Assembly (NCBI GenBank): GCA_031213475.1
Contig: JARUPZ010000013.1
Coordinates: forward strand, 8,703,338-8,767,337
Length of the DNA stretch: 64,000 nt
From: Nereocystis luetkeana
Taxonomy: Eukaryota; Sar; Phaeophyceae; Laminariales; Laminariaceae
Direction: 5' to 3'
Positions 44,098-55,500 of the stretch are shown here, one piece after another; positions within the stretch are counted from its first letter, which is position 1; the number at the start of each line of letters is the position of its first letter. Made by a program: the position numbers and the translations under genes. The notes beneath the pieces were generated by a model, which saw nothing but the letters and a program-made list of their open reading frames with translations, did not search any database and was not told the origin of the DNA.

Positions 44098-44835
44098 GTG
44101 TCGTGTTTCAACCGAAGAGGCCGTGTTGGTTCTTTTCCGTTTAATTCTCGTGGTTTTCGATTTTATTTAGCTAGTGTTTCTGCTTACTTTTGGTGTGTCG
44201 TGTTTCAACCGAAGAGGCCGTGTTGGTTCTTTTCCGTTTAGTTCTCGTGGTTTTCGATTTTATTATTCATCTCGTGTTTCAACCGAAGAGGCCGTGTTGG
44301 TTCTTTTCCGTTTTGTTCTCGTGGTTTTCGATTTCATTTATCCAGTGTTTCAACCGAAGAGGCCGTGTTGGTTCTTTTCCGTTTTGTTCTCGTGGTTTTC
44401 GATTTTATTTATCCAGTGTTTCAACCGAAGAGGCCGTGTTGGTTCTTTTCCGTTTTGTTCTCGTGGTTTTCGATTTTATTTATCCAGTGTTTCAACCGAA
44501 GAGGCCGTGTTGGTTCTTTTCCGTTTTGTTCTCGTGGTTTTCGATTTTATTTATCCAGTGTTTCAACCGAAGAGGCCGTGTTGGTTCTTTTCCGTTTTGT
44601 TCTCGTGGTTTTCGATTTTATTTATCCAGTGTTTCAACCGAAGAGGCCGTGTTGGTTCTTTTCCGTTTAGTTCTCGTGGTTTTCGATTTTATTTATCCAG
44701 TGTTTCAACCGAAGAGGCCGTGTTGGTTCTTTTCCGTTTTGTTCTCGTGGTTTTCGATTTTATTTATCCAGTGTTTCAACCGAAGAGGCCGTGTTGGTTC
44801 TTTTCCGTTTTGTTCTCGTGGTTTTCGATTTAGTC
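44098..44835 (+). repeat. 71-bp tandem array in E1, about 10 units
   Basis: The unit contains GTTTCAACCGAAGAGGCCGT and TCTCGTGGTTTTCGATTTTA, period 71 bp. As 71 is not a multiple of three, the frame rotates and all three frames stay open. The long open frames here are artefacts. The array lies between the pol stop and the 3' LTR. Confidence 0.95.
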
Positions 44836-45182
44836 TTGCCGTGTAGGCTAGCCTACAGTTTTAACCGAGGAGGCGGAGTTGCCTTCTCTGTTGTGTCGAT
44901 TTTCGTTGAATTGTTGAGGACGCAATAGAAGCGATTTATATGCTTAGGCGTGAGGGGACACTGCGCTTATTTCATCGCTGAATGAGCGTGGGGGGACTTT
45001 AGCCATGGAATAGTGGTCGGGCAACCAAACACGCAGTGAAAAAGCAAGGGTAGGGGTTTTTCTCGGGGATTTCCCTTTGATGGCCTTTGCGATTTCGGTT
45101 TGGTTGTTTATCCCTGAGGCCGTTATTTGTGTTAAAGGGCTTTGCGGCTCTTTAAACTTGGTTATAGTCACAAGATTGCGAT

Positions 45183-45224
45183 AGCATAATGCTCATTCCG
45201 TCATTCGCATTATGCTAGGGGGCA
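45183..45224 (+). promoter_or_regulatory. E1 hairpin and polypurine tract before the 3' LTR
   Basis: AGCATAATGC pairs with GCATTATGCT around a 14-nt loop, followed at once by AGGGGGCA and the LTR start. The purine run is the likely plus-strand primer. The same hairpin precedes the LTR in E2 and E3. Confidence 0.6.
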
Positions 45225-45664
45225 TGTTACGGTTCGGTTGACCGTCTCAGGAGTTATGATGACATAGAGGCGTTTTCATATTGTAGCTCCGTTCCGGACG
45301 GAAGGTTTCATCCCTCTTCCGTCTCACTCAGTTCCCGCGACCATCACCACGGTCACGGAACAAGCAATCACTTACCATCTAGCCATCTCCAGTTGGAGCC
45401 TCTTCACAGAAGAACCACAAGCTCGCCCTACTCTCCTGGAGACCTAGGAGCGCACCTCTCGACTCGGTCGGACTCAAGCTCTGCTCTGTCACTGAGGTCG
45501 GTCATTCATGTCTCGTCTTTGTGTGCCCCTTTTGGGTTATGCATCTCTGAGTGGTAACCTGGGGTCCCCAGCTGCCACTCCTACCAACTATTGCAGAACC
45601 CTACATGTGTTGCCTTGTGACAATGACTTAAGACCTCAGCCCAGGCTGCCAGCTTTCCGTTTCA
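45225..45664 (+). repeat. E1 3' LTR (440 bp)
   Basis: Starts TGTTACGG and ends CCGTTTCA, with short inverted ends TG...CA. Full length as in E3. Confidence 0.95.
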
Positions 45665-45709
45665 CTACTGCAGGTGTTACCGAGGTCGCGCCTCATTACC
45701 ACCAATTAC

Positions 45710-47190
45710 TTGTAGTTCCAACGGCATTGGAGATGATACTTGTAAGTAACCATCTGTCGTTACTTGAGAATACATAGTCATCTGGTATACATAGCGTAGC
45801 ATACGCACCACAAGCAGCCTTGTTTGATGTGTATCGTATTGTTGCTGTAGTTACTTTAAGTAATACGTACGTAGCTTGAATGTGTGACAAACAACAGTTT
45901 ACAAGCTGTGTCGTTACTGATATGTGATGAAGTATATGTACTGTATCGTACGTACGTAAGTACATGTATGTGTACATGTAGCGGGACTGTCCTATCCAGT
46001 ATCCCTCTTAGAGCCGGTAAGGTTCGGGATTTGCCACAGGGTACTGATTTGAGCGCACCCTAGCAGTTGAGCTGGTGGAGTAACAATATTGGCTACCGGC
46101 TAGGGTCATGGATTGATTGGGGTGGTATCTTTTCTGCTTTTTTTTTCATTTTTGTTGCGAGCGCACACGCGCACCGCCCTCCCCTTTGAGCTCACTCTAC
46201 TTTTGCTCACCATCATCAGCTTCCAGCTGAGCAATCAATCAACAATGTGGCTTGGGGTCACCACACCATCTTCTTCTTCTCTTCTATGTTGAAGCTTCAC
46301 GTACAAGTCACCTGACAGTGACTACGTATTTGCCTCGAACATTTTGACTGTGTATTGCCGGCCATCGGCAATCGAGTCTAGGCGTACACACCAGCTACGA
46401 GCTGGTACACACGCCAATCGCCATACCTAGTAGGTTATGCGCCATTAGCCTTAATAGGTTATGAGCCTCGAAACGCGTAAACGCGGCAAGCTACTAGCAG
46501 AGGTGGCCCAAGACTGCCACCCAGGACTGCTACTGGTTTCTTGATCATGAAAAAGTCCAGTCCTCCTCCTGCTGTATGTAAAAACACCACTCACTGCTTG
46601 TAAACAGATTATGACAAAAAAAACAAGGAAAATGAATAAATAAAAATAACAAAGGGGAAATAACAAAATAACAAAGGGAACCGTGGGGGGAGATATCTCA
46701 CTCGTGGCAACTTACATGCAACACACAAAATATATACCAACTGTACCAACAGCATGTATATTGTACGTGCAGTCATGCTTTCGAGCAGCGCGAACCCGAG
46801 CATCAGGGCCGGGCTGGATGGTACGTCGCAGTACCCATTTTTTTTCGTTTTTCCCCAATATATATATGGACACACCCACTCCTTGAACTCTGCTGTTGTT
46901 GTTGCTTTAGATTTTGCCTTCCTCATGTATGCACGGACTGCTGTATACCAGTGTTTGTGAGCTAATATTTACATGTTTACGAGTAGTTCTCGCGATCAAA
47001 GTACAGAACAGGACACCTAATAAGAAATATGTATCTGAGCTCTGCCTGGGTTTCCTACTTCAATACCTGGTATTGTTTTAAGCTTTATTTTATTGGTCAT
47101 GTTTCTTATGTTCGCCGGACAGAAATCGAGCGCATTTCCATTGCTCGTTCAAAAAAGGTGTTCACTCATGTTCATGCCGCTATTGACTGC
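45710..47190. other. No recognised gene
   Basis: Short unsupported frames only. A hairpin with CACACCAGCT and AGCTGGTACAC arms is at about 46386-46422, and a TACCTGGTA lies at 47064-47072. Confidence 0.4.
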
Positions 47191-47197
47191 ACGCCCA

Positions 47198-47877
47198 TCA
47201 CTGTCTGTGGTCACGCATGCGCACGTTTGTCCTCCGAGCTCTTCCGCGTGTACTCTTCCTGGTTGTCACTGGCCCCGATGAAACGTGCTCAGCAACGGAG
47301 TTGGGACGTTTCCGCTTATGGCCCTTCCCCTTGCGTGAGTGCTGAGTCCCGGCAATGGCGTCAGGAACCTCTTCCCTGCCTTCACCCTCTACCCCGCTAT
47401 CACTGCTATCGCGAAAGCTGCCCTCTCCGAGATCACTATCGTTGTCAACCTCTATTCCGCTCCAACCCGAGTCCTTCCTCTCTTCCTCGTCGCCATTCCT
47501 CTCCCCCTCTTTGTCGGCGCCTTCCCCATCCCCGCTGTCGCTACCACTGCTGCTGTCCTCTTCCAAACCGCTTCCTTCGATATCACCATCCTCTCCTCCC
47601 CCTCCGCTCTCCTTTCTCCCCTCCTCGTCCACAGTCTCCCACTCCTCGTGGTCTTCCTTGCCACAATCAGCGCCATCGTCGCTGTCCATGTCCCCCCTGC
47701 CCGCTCCCTGTGGGGTGCCGCCAATAGGTCACGTTGAAGCAATCTTGAAAACGCACTAGACTTCTCCAGTCGCACCCAAGCGCCTTCTGCCGCGGCCTCG
47801 TAAAAAAAAGTGTACTTCCTGAGGGGAAGCTTCATACTGATCGGTCGATGAAACTTTTCTACCATCCTAACCCTCAA
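47198..47877 (-). pseudogene. Acidic protein of unknown function, one frame change
   Basis: The start side reads MVEKFHRPISMKLPLRKYTF, FYEAAAEGAWVRLEKSSAFS and RLLQRDLLAAPHRERAGG. The frame changes in a run of six G (about 47696). The next frame continues as an Asp/Glu/Ser-rich stretch (MDSDDGADCGKEDHEEWE) and a basic end (KGKGHKRKRPNS, TRKSTRGRARR) that looks like a nuclear localisation signal. One more G would give about 227 residues. No family is recognised. The acidic-plus-basic layout is like the ORF at 31181-32465, so an element protein is possible. Confidence 0.4.
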
Positions 47878-47879
47878 CG

Positions 47880-48530
47880 CAGCATGATGTGCCGCATCAC
47901 GACTGATTAATCAAGGGCCGGAGGAACTGCTGAGCGGGACAGGGCATCACCAGGTTGGCATTCCAGGGGAAGCGTAGTTCCGGTACCCTCTCTTTCCTCC
48001 TCGTCGTCCTTGTCACTCGGGAAACACATTTGGAAAAATGAAACGGCAAAGAAAAGGCGATCAAGAAAAATAGTCTTCGAGTACAGCAGTACACACAAGT
48101 ACACTGCTGTGCGGGGTAAAATTGGAAATTTAGTTGTCCCTGAAAAACATTACTCGCGACTACCAGTGGCAGGCAGCAGGGTGGCCCAAAGGCGTCGCAG
48201 CTTTGCCCCACCGGGGCATGCCGTAACAATAGGCCTTTCTTATTAAATATTTAGCGGTCGAGGCCCAGCCTCGCGTTGTTCTTTTCTTTTCGGAAATCTG
48301 AGCCTTCCTTCCTTTATTAGCCTGTTTCTTTTTAGGTGTCATCTACTGCTTATTATGTGTACTAACTGCTGTACCACACGCAGCTTGCATTAATAGTTTC
48401 GTGACAGCTGTGTTGTTTCAGTTTTGTTCTCTCATGGCGGAGACCTCTAACATTTTAGGTGCGCCATATGTACGACATCGAGTGCTTCATATTTACACCG
48501 TTCTTTCAACCGATCGACGTCCAGCAGAAC
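47880..48530. other. No recognised gene
   Basis: Nothing supported. The reverse frames 47897-48229 may extend the acidic ORF upstream, but no motif supports this. Confidence 0.35.
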
Positions 48531-48540
48531 TAGGCCTAAT

Positions 48541-48810
48541 CTTCTAAGACGAGCGAACCGAGCCGTAAGTCGGACTGGGAAATCGAGCGTAGCGAGGTAT
48601 TAAGACGGCCGCAGGCCGATTTTTTTTCGACTGAGTCGCGCGAATTTCAATCGTCTTAATCCATATTTTGCGTCTTAGCGCGTCTTGGACTCGTCTTAGC
48701 GCGTCTTAACGCGTCTTAGACTCGTCTTAGCGCGCCTTAGACACGTCTTGGCACGTCTTAGATTCGTCTTGGCACGTCTTAGGTTCGTCTTGGCACGTCT
48801 TAGGTTCGTA
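48541..48810 (+). repeat. CGTCTTAG array
   Basis: Starts CCTAATCTTCTAAGACG and holds about 15 copies of CGTCTTAG(C/A)(G/A)CG. The related array at 54530-54715 is in inverted orientation and ends CGTCTTAGAAGATTGGGCCT, the inverted partner of this start. The two may be ends or copies of one unit. Confidence 0.7.
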
Positions 48811-48814
48811 TATA

Positions 48815-49137
48815 CCGGTCGCCTCGGTGGTTCAAGTGGTTAACCTCGAATTCTACTTGTTTGAGTCCTGGGTTCGAGCCCCAGGTGGGTCGGACTTTGA
48901 CTTTATTTGCAAAAATAAACATAAAAAAAGGATTCAATTGTTGAGAGCGCCCTGCAGCGTGGTTAGGCACAATTCGATGTGAGTCGACGAGGGAAGAAAA
49001 GGCTGTAATCTTCTCGCGATAAAAGTGAAGGCACGTACCGTGGCGGGAAGGGGGGAGAAGAGCCTGCTATGTGACCCCGGATCTGAGTTACGAGTTGGAA
49101 GGAGAGAGAGAAGAAGATGTGCGAAGATAACGAAAGA
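48815..49137 (+). mobile_element. SINE1 copy 4
   Basis: Head with CCGGTCGCCTCGGTGG, the same boxes A and B, and body up to GTGCGAAGATAACGAAAG. A (TA)n run follows instead of an A-rich tail. Confidence 0.85.
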
Positions 49138-49262
49138 TATATATATATATAGGCACGTCTAAGCTCTTGGCAGTACTAAAGCAAGAATTATGTCGAAAAC
49201 TAAGAGTTAGCTACTTCAACGAGGCACGGGTACTACAGCAATACAGCACAGCAACCACACAA

Positions 49263-49640
49263 CAACGTGTGTGTGTGTTCTTCACATTAAACCGTTCTTT
49301 CTACCCGTGGACATCCAGCACAACCAGTGTCCGTGGCGATTCTTCAATCCTAAAAGAGATACAAGTTCTGTGGTCACAAAGCTACGCCACAGAGATACTA
49401 CGTTGCCACGTGTGCAGTGTGCACTGCAGTGGGCAATGCAAAGCCATGTCATCATACTAGATACGACAGGCACGACAAACGCAATCTATGAAATAGTGAA
49501 ACGAAAAGAAACAATCAAAGAGAAACCAAAAACAAGGGAGACAAAATCGAAAGAGAAAAAGAAGAAAAATAAAAGCAAAATCTAAGAGAAACAATCTGTC
49601 GTGCCCCCCCTCCGCAGGCGAGGTGGCCAACACTTGTAGA
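49263..49640 (-). mobile_element. LINE-B 3' tail copy
   Basis: Nearly the same as 2602-2960: (GTGT)n, then CTTCACATTAAACCGTTC on the plus strand, up to the C-rich block at 49602. It has no coding part. Confidence 0.8.
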
Positions 49641-50352
49641 GCGCCAGGAAATACGGCAATAATCCAAGTATCATCAAGCTACCGGTACCTGATAAGTGCG
49701 ATTATTACGTATATTGATGGACGAACAGTATTATTACGTACCAGGTACCTGATACTCCTACGTGGTACTTGTAGTTCCTTGTTTGTTGGCATTTGACGTC
49801 ACGCACAGCAGTAGTACATAATTGAATCCCAGGTATCTATATAGATGTGTATTTGTTTGTACATTCATTCGTACATACGTTCCCATATTGGAAGTGAAAG
49901 CTCCGATCTCACATGGCGAATAGGAGGCACCAGGTACTACCTGGTTTTATTGCGTCGTTTGTTTTTTACGAGGACGAATATCATACCGTCAGCAGCCGTG
50001 GATACCAACAAACTCAGACATATTTTTTCACGTATTAATAGTGTTAATAGTAGTAATATTAATATTATTATTTCTCTTGCCATCCGACAATGTGCAGCAT
50101 GATCTTCAACATGGATCACTCACAACTTTCCCGAAAGAAGAAAACCTCGGAAACAAAAGGAAACCCATGCACCAAGTCTACCTCCCTTCCGTGCCAACTT
50201 TCAGCTTGTGTACTCTATAATTGATAACAACCTACGAAGCCACCAACTTAAAACAGAAAGTCTTGAGAGAAAACAGCAGTATTTCTCCTAAATGATGTCG
50301 TTCAAAGAACGACACGTTGCTACCGGTCGTAGTGATGCATCCATCCGCGGTG
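49641..50352. other. No recognised gene
   Basis: Nothing is assigned. A TACCAGGTA lies at 49739-49747, followed by a further partial copy of the motif. Confidence 0.4.
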
Positions 50353-50356
50353 TAAG

Positions 50357-50788
50357 TGAAACGGAATGCTGGCAGCCTGAGCTGAGGTCTTAAGTCATTG
50401 TCACAAGGCAACACATGTAGGGTTCTGCAATAGTTGGTAGGAGTGGCAGCTGGGGACCCCAGGTTACCACTCAGAGATGCATAACCCAAAAGGGGCACAC
50501 AAAGACAAAGACCGACCTCAGTGACAGAGCAGAGCTTGAGTCCGACCGAGTCGAGAGGTGCGCTCCTAGGTCTCCAGGAGAGTAGGGCGAGCTTGTGGTT
50601 CTTCTGTGAAGAGGCTCCAACTGGAGATGGCTAGATGGTAAGTGATTGCTTGTTCCGTGACCGTGGTGATGGTCGCGGGAACTGGGTGAGACGGAAGGGG
50701 GATGAAACCTTCCGTCCGGAACGGAGCTACTATATGAAAACGCCTCTATGTCATCATAACTCCTGAGACGGTCAACCGAACCGTAACA
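50357..50788 (-). repeat. E2 3' LTR
   Basis: 432 bp, ends TGAAACGG and CCGTAACA on the plus strand. A few bases shorter than the 440-bp E3 LTRs. Confidence 0.95.
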
Positions 50789-51182
50789 TGCCCCCTAGCA
50801 TAATGCGAATGACGGAATGAGCATTATGCTATCGCAATCTTGTGACTATAACCAAGTTTAAAGAGCCGCAAAGCCCTTTAACACAAATAACGGCCTCAGG
50901 GATAAACAACCAAACCGAAATCGCAAAGGCCATCAAAGGGAAATCCCCGAGAAAAACCCCTACCCTTGCTTTTTCACTGCGTGTTTGGTTGCCCGACCAC
51001 TATTCCATGGCTAAAGTCCCCCCACGCTCATTCAGCGATGAAATAAGCGCAGTGTCCCCTAACGCCTAAGCATATAAATCGCTTCTATTGCGTCCTCAAC
51101 AATTCAACGAAAATCGAACACAACAGAGAAGGCAACTCCGCCTCCTCGGTTAAAACTGTAGGCTAGCCTACACGGCAAGACT

Positions 51183-51850
51183 AAATCGAAAACCACGAGA
51201 ACTAAACGGAAAAGAACCAACACGGCCTCTTCGGTTGAAACACTGGATAAATAAAATCGAAAACCACGAGAACTAAACGGAAAAGAACCAACACGGCCTC
51301 TTCGGTTGAAACACTGGATAAATAAAATCGAAAACCACGAGAACTAAACGGAAAAGAACCAACACGGCCTCTTCGGTTGAAACACGAGATAAATAAAATC
51401 GAAAACCACGAGAACTAAACGGAAAAGAACCAACACGGCCTCTTCGGTTGAAACACTGGATAAAAAAAATCGAAAACCACGAGAACTAAACGGAAAAGAA
51501 CCAACACGGCCTCTTCGGTTGAAACACTGGATAAATAAAATCGAAAACCACGAGAACTAAACGGAAAAGAACCAACACGGCCTCTTCGGTTGAAACACGA
51601 GATAAATAAAATCGAAAACCACGAGAACTAAACGGAAAAGAACCAACACGGCCTCTTCGGTTGAAACACGAGATAAATAAAATCGAAAACCACGAGAACT
51701 TAAACGGAAAAGAACCCACACGGCCTCTTCGGTTGAAACACGACACACCAAAAGTAAGCAGAAACACTAGCTAAATAAAATCGAAAACCACGAGAATTAA
51801 ACGGAAAAGAACCAACACGGCCTCTTCGGTTGAAACACGACACACCAAAA
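51183..51850 (-). repeat. 71-bp tandem array in E2, about 9 units
   Basis: Reverse-complement units of the same 71-bp family as in E1 and E3. Units near the pol end have GAACTTAAACGG or GAATTAAACGG variants. Confidence 0.95.
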
Positions 51851-51989
51851 GCAAGCAGAAACACTAGATGAATTAGAGAGATGTTTGCAGGGGAAGATCT
51901 TCGCAGGGGAAGGTCTTCGCAGGGGAGGATCCTCGCCGGAATTGCCGGATGAAGGAGCAGATCTTCGTCCATGCAGAGCGTGGATCGTT

Positions 51990-52400
51990 TCAGTCCTGCA
52001 ACCGTTCCATCTCGCGACGGGTCAGTTCTTCCCAGTTGTTTTCGGTGTAGCGCACTCGCCAGTAGCGGTCTCTGTAATCGTACACTTGCCCCTGCAGTCG
52101 CAACCCACCGCCAAAGTCCTTCCAGATGGTAAACCCTATCGGAAACAGCGTCAAGGCTTCGCGGCGACGAAGGGCGGGTGTACGAGGGGTGACTGAGACT
52201 GGGGTCGTGTCTTTAGTAGGGTCGGGGTTGTACAAGTGCCAGAGTGCGATGAAACCGTCCAACTGCAAGGGTGTAAAACTCTGTAACACGTCATTCCCAG
52301 TTCGCCATCCTGTCTCTACTCCCTCTCTCGATCTCCCCTTGTACTCCCATCTAGTGGTGCCGGAGGCAGTGGTCGATCTGCGGCAGCTCACGAGCGAGTC
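51990..52400 (-). pseudogene. E2 pol C-terminal extension
   Basis: About 130 residues to the stop: LTLFPIGFTIWKDFGGGLRL, VYDYRDRYWRVRYTENNWEE and LTRREMERLQD. It is out of frame with the integrase because of an extra T near 52402 compared with E3. A chromo- or tudor-like fold is a guess from the YWRVRY.D..WEEL pattern. Confidence 0.6.
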
Positions 52401-52500
52401 TTAACACTGGCGAATTGACTCCTTCAACGGGCAGTTTGAAATCCGCGCCCCACGCATACTGTGCAAACTCGTCTGCTATCGAGTGTCTTAGTGTCAGAGG

Positions 52501-53842
52501 TCAGAGGTGGTACGGCTTCACATCTGCGGTGGATACATTTCGGGTACGTTGTTTTCTGCCTCGCATCGTTACTTGTACGCTTAGGCCTGTCTGTAATACT
52601 TCCGTGACCCTCCAAGGGCCTGTGTAGTGGTCGTGCTGCAGCTTCTTCCCTCTGCTGTCGCGGTGTTTGCTGCTATCGGACTCGCGCACCAGCACGAGGC
52701 TACCCTTCTCAGCGATAACTCCGGCTGATGGTCTCGAGATGGCAGCGTTGGCTCGGGCCCGCGCCGTTACTCTTTGGCTGTCGCGCTTCTCGAGCGCCAG
52801 GCGGACTTCTCGGAGGTTCTGTCTGCGGCGCTCCACGATGTTGTCCAGGCCGCCGCTCTGATCTGTCTCTTCTGACAGGGGTACCAAAGAGTCTAAAGAC
52901 GTGCGAGGCTTGCGACCGAACAACAACTCGAAAGGTGTCATGTTAGAAGGCAGTGACACGTCTGGTAGAGTTCGTTTGATCCATATTGCCGGTGATACGT
53001 ACTCGTCCCACCTCTCGGGCCACGATCTACATAGCTCTGCATAGCTCCTGCAACCAACCTCCTAGTCTCTCTACAGAACCCTGTCCTCGCGGGTGGTCGG
53101 CTGGGCCGAACTTTATGTCCGCATTCATCCAACGGCATAAGTGTGTCACTACTTCTGCTCTGAACTCTCTGCCGCCGTCGCAACGTACTGTCTTGGGTAC
53201 ACCGAACGTTAGGCACAGCTTGGTAAGCGCTCGTGCTACGCCTATTGCTTGCTTAGTTTCTAGAGGGATACCGAAAGGGAACTTGGAGGCTCGATCTACT
53301 ACCAGCAGAACGTACTTGTTACCTGAAAGGGAAGGCGTGTCTATTTTCGGGATATCCATCTGTAGTTCATCCCACGGTTCTAGTGCGCGTCCGGGAAACA
53401 TTGCGCCGCGTCTGCTGTTGGGTCGTTTACGTCTCCTGCACCCGCATGACAACACGTATTGTCGCGTGTCGCGAATGACTGAAGGCCAGTGAAAGTGCTC
53501 TTAAGACTAGCGCTAACGTGGCTCCTACTCCAGAGTGACCATGCAGAGTGTGTACCAACGCGAGTACATCGGCAACCATGGATTCGGGTATGGCTGGCAG
53601 GTTCCTACCTTTTCCGTCGGCAAACCTGATTACATCGTTCTCGTCTAGACTATACCCAGTCTCATCTACTTCCGCGGCGTTCGCATTGCTATCCTCCCGC
53701 AGACGCTTGCTAACCTGACCCAGATGAGCGTCGTTCCGTTGCCTTCTCGCGAGGGATGCCGGATTGGTGAGTACCTCGACCGCCCGATGGATGACCGGCG
53801 TCCTCCTACCCGACGACAGCGGAACCTGCCCCCCTGCTGAAA
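52501..53842 (-). pseudogene. E2 integrase (two frame changes)
   Basis: On the minus strand: part of the HHCC zinc region (HTLHGHSG, then after a frame change a Cys pair in VLSCGCRRRKR); the core with WDELQMDIPKID, YVLLVVDRASKF, VRCDGGREF and GQGSVERLGGW, which gives D, D and E; then after a second frame change WPERWDEYV, LPSNMTPFELLFGRKP, and a C-terminal domain with DHYTGPWRVTEVL (GPY/F type of Ty3/gypsy). The enzyme would join cDNA ends to target DNA. Both frame changes recur in E3. Confidence 0.85.
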
Positions 53843-53905
53843 GCTACAATATGAAAACGCCTCTATGTCATCATAACTCCTGAAACGGTCAACCGAACCG
53901 TAACA
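53843..53905 (-). repeat. E2 5' LTR remnant
   Basis: 63 bp matching the terminal part of the LTR (TGTTACGG end). It joins the integrase linker at GAAAG/CTACAATATG. Confidence 0.85.
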
Positions 53906-53909
53906 TAAG

Positions 53910-54529
53910 CATACCAACGGATTTTGCGCAAACCACTACTAATATTATAACAATAATAACTGCCCTGCCCACCGAACACAAAAAGAGAGCAGTTGTTGTC
54001 CAATCATGTTGGGCGTCCCAAAATAAGGCATTATGTCACCTATGTAGTATTATACTGATGTACCACGGTGTATAGCAATACTCGCAAAAATACAGAGAAA
54101 ACGAACAGCAGGAGAGTAGTCGCCGTAAAGTATATCAGGATGCAATTCTGTTTTTGCAATACCAAGTACCTGGTACCAGTGTATATTACGACATTAACAA
54201 CCAACACAATTTGAAACAAAAAACAGAGGTAGAGGTAGCAGTATTCCTCAGGTAGTATGTCGAAATATATTGGAGTGGACCTTCCCCCAACCCAACTGCC
54301 AAGTAGGGAAAGAGGATACATATCATGTTTTGTTTTTCATTCAAAAAAAAATAAGAATGCCATCCTCGAAAATACGGAGAACCGGGTTCGATGTCCCCGG
54401 TGCCAGGGAAGAGCGCATGGAGGCCCGAAAAAAGAAGGCTCGAAAGAAGCAAGTTGAAGCAGTCGATTCATCTGCCGTCATCGCTGTGTTTCCACCTATT
54501 TCCACAGCTCGCTGTGGTCGTGTCGACCC
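53910..54529. other. No recognised gene
   Basis: Nothing supported. A TACCTGGTA lies at 54167-54175. Confidence 0.4.
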
Positions 54530-54715
54530 CCTAAGACGCCTCGACCGGCGCCTGGTGCATTCTAAGACGAATCTAAGACGTGCTAAGACGAATCTAAACG
54601 TACCAAGACGGATTGAATGTAAGACGTGCCAAGACGCGATATAGCGAGTAAGACGTGCCTCTCTCTGAGAAACGGATTAAGACGTATTTTAAGACACGTC
54701 TTAGAAGATTGGGCC
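54530..54715 (-). repeat. TAAGACG array, inverted relative to 48541
   Basis: About ten copies of TAAGACG(T/A) with 5-12 bp spacers, ending TTAGAAGATTGGGCCT. See the partner array at 48541-48810. Confidence 0.7.
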
Positions 54716-54805
54716 TAAGCAGAACCAACCAGTGTCCGTCTCGCTTTTCGGTTCCTATAGAAATACTCGTACAACCCCTTGACGAAGAGTGAGATATTCT
54801 CCACT

Positions 54806-55012
54806 GCTGTGTGTGTTATTCACATTAAACCGTCCTTTCTACCCGTCGAAATCCAGGACAACCTGTATCCGTGCCGATTCTTCAATCCTAGGAGAGATAC
54901 AAGTTTTGTGGTCACAAAGCTACGCCACAGAGATACTACGTTGCCACGTACCAGGTACCAGGTATGCACTAAGAGTAAGCACAGCAGTCGGCAATGCAAT
55001 GCCATGTCATAA
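54806..55012 (-). mobile_element. LINE-B 3' tail, left part (split by E3)
   Basis: Matches 2602-2790 on the same strand. It resumes right of E3 at 60487. A double TACCAGGTACCAGGTA is present at 54949-54964, where the copy at 2745 has none. Confidence 0.8.
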
Positions 55013-55452
55013 TGAAACGGAAAGCTGGCCGCCTGGGCTGAGGTCTTAAGTCATTGTCACAAGGCAACACATGTAGGGTTCTGCAATAGTTGGTAGGAGT
55101 GGCAGCTGGGGACCCCAGGTTACCACTCAGAGACGCATAACCCAAAAGGGGCACATAAAGACGAGACATGAATGACCGACCTCAGTGACAGAGCAGAGCT
55201 TAAGTCCGACCGAGTCGAGAGGTGCGCTCCTAGGTCTCCAGGAGAGTAGGGCGAGCTTGTGGTTCTTCTGTGAAGAGGCTCCAACTGGAGATGGCTAGAT
55301 GGTAAGTGATTGCTTGTTCCGTGACCGTGGTGATGGTCGCGGGAACTGAGTGAGACGGAAGGGGGATGAAACCTTCCGTCCGGAACGGAGCTACAATATG
55401 AAAACGCCTCTATGTCATCATAACTCCTGAGACGGTCAACCGAACCGTAACA
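55013..55452 (-). repeat. E3 3' LTR (440 bp)
   Basis: Plus-strand ends TGAAACGG and CCGTAACA. I saw no difference from the partner LTR when reading both. Confidence 0.95.
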
Positions 55453-55500
55453 TGCCCCCTAGCATAATGCGAATGACGGAATGAGCATTATGCTATCGCA
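55453..55500 (-). promoter_or_regulatory. E3 hairpin and polypurine tract
   Basis: On the minus strand AGCATAATGC and GCATTATGCT form a stem directly before AGGGGGCA and the 3' LTR. The same order is seen in E1 and E2. Confidence 0.6.

Larger units (their letters stand above)
41376..45664 (+). mobile_element. LTR retrotransposon E1 (deleted internal region)
   Basis: LTRs TGTTACGG...CCGTTTCA lie at 41376-41672 and 45225-45664. A 4-bp target duplication CTAC is seen at 41372-41375 and 45665-45668. A primer-binding-like TGGTGTTCAGTCC follows the 5' LTR and AGGGGG precedes the 3' LTR. Between them there is no gag, protease, RT or integrase. Only the end of pol (43485-43951) and the 71-bp array remain. 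The region 42850-43485 holds a tandem pair of GCTGTACTGCGATTTTGC-rich blocks not found in E2 or E3, so foreign or rearranged DNA replaced the middle. Confidence 0.85.
50357..53905 (-). mobile_element. LTR retrotransposon E2 (Ty3/gypsy type, 5' end deleted)
   Basis: Minus orientation. The 3' LTR is at 50357-50788 and only the first 63 bp of the 5' LTR remain (53843-53905). The target duplication TAAG is at 50353-50356 and 53906-53909. Between them, on the minus strand, are a partial integrase, the pol C-terminal extension, a 71-bp array, a hairpin and a purine tract. LTR, integrase and array match E3. The fusion of the LTR fragment directly to the integrase region, inside an intact target duplication, points to deletion after or during insertion. 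Confidence 0.9.

Noticed and set aside
44098-44846. Long open frames repeating FNRRGRVGSFPF, and similar ones at 55768-56670
   Set aside because: They are read from the 71-bp tandem array. The period is not a multiple of three and the three overlapping frames say the same peptide in turn, so no protein is implied.
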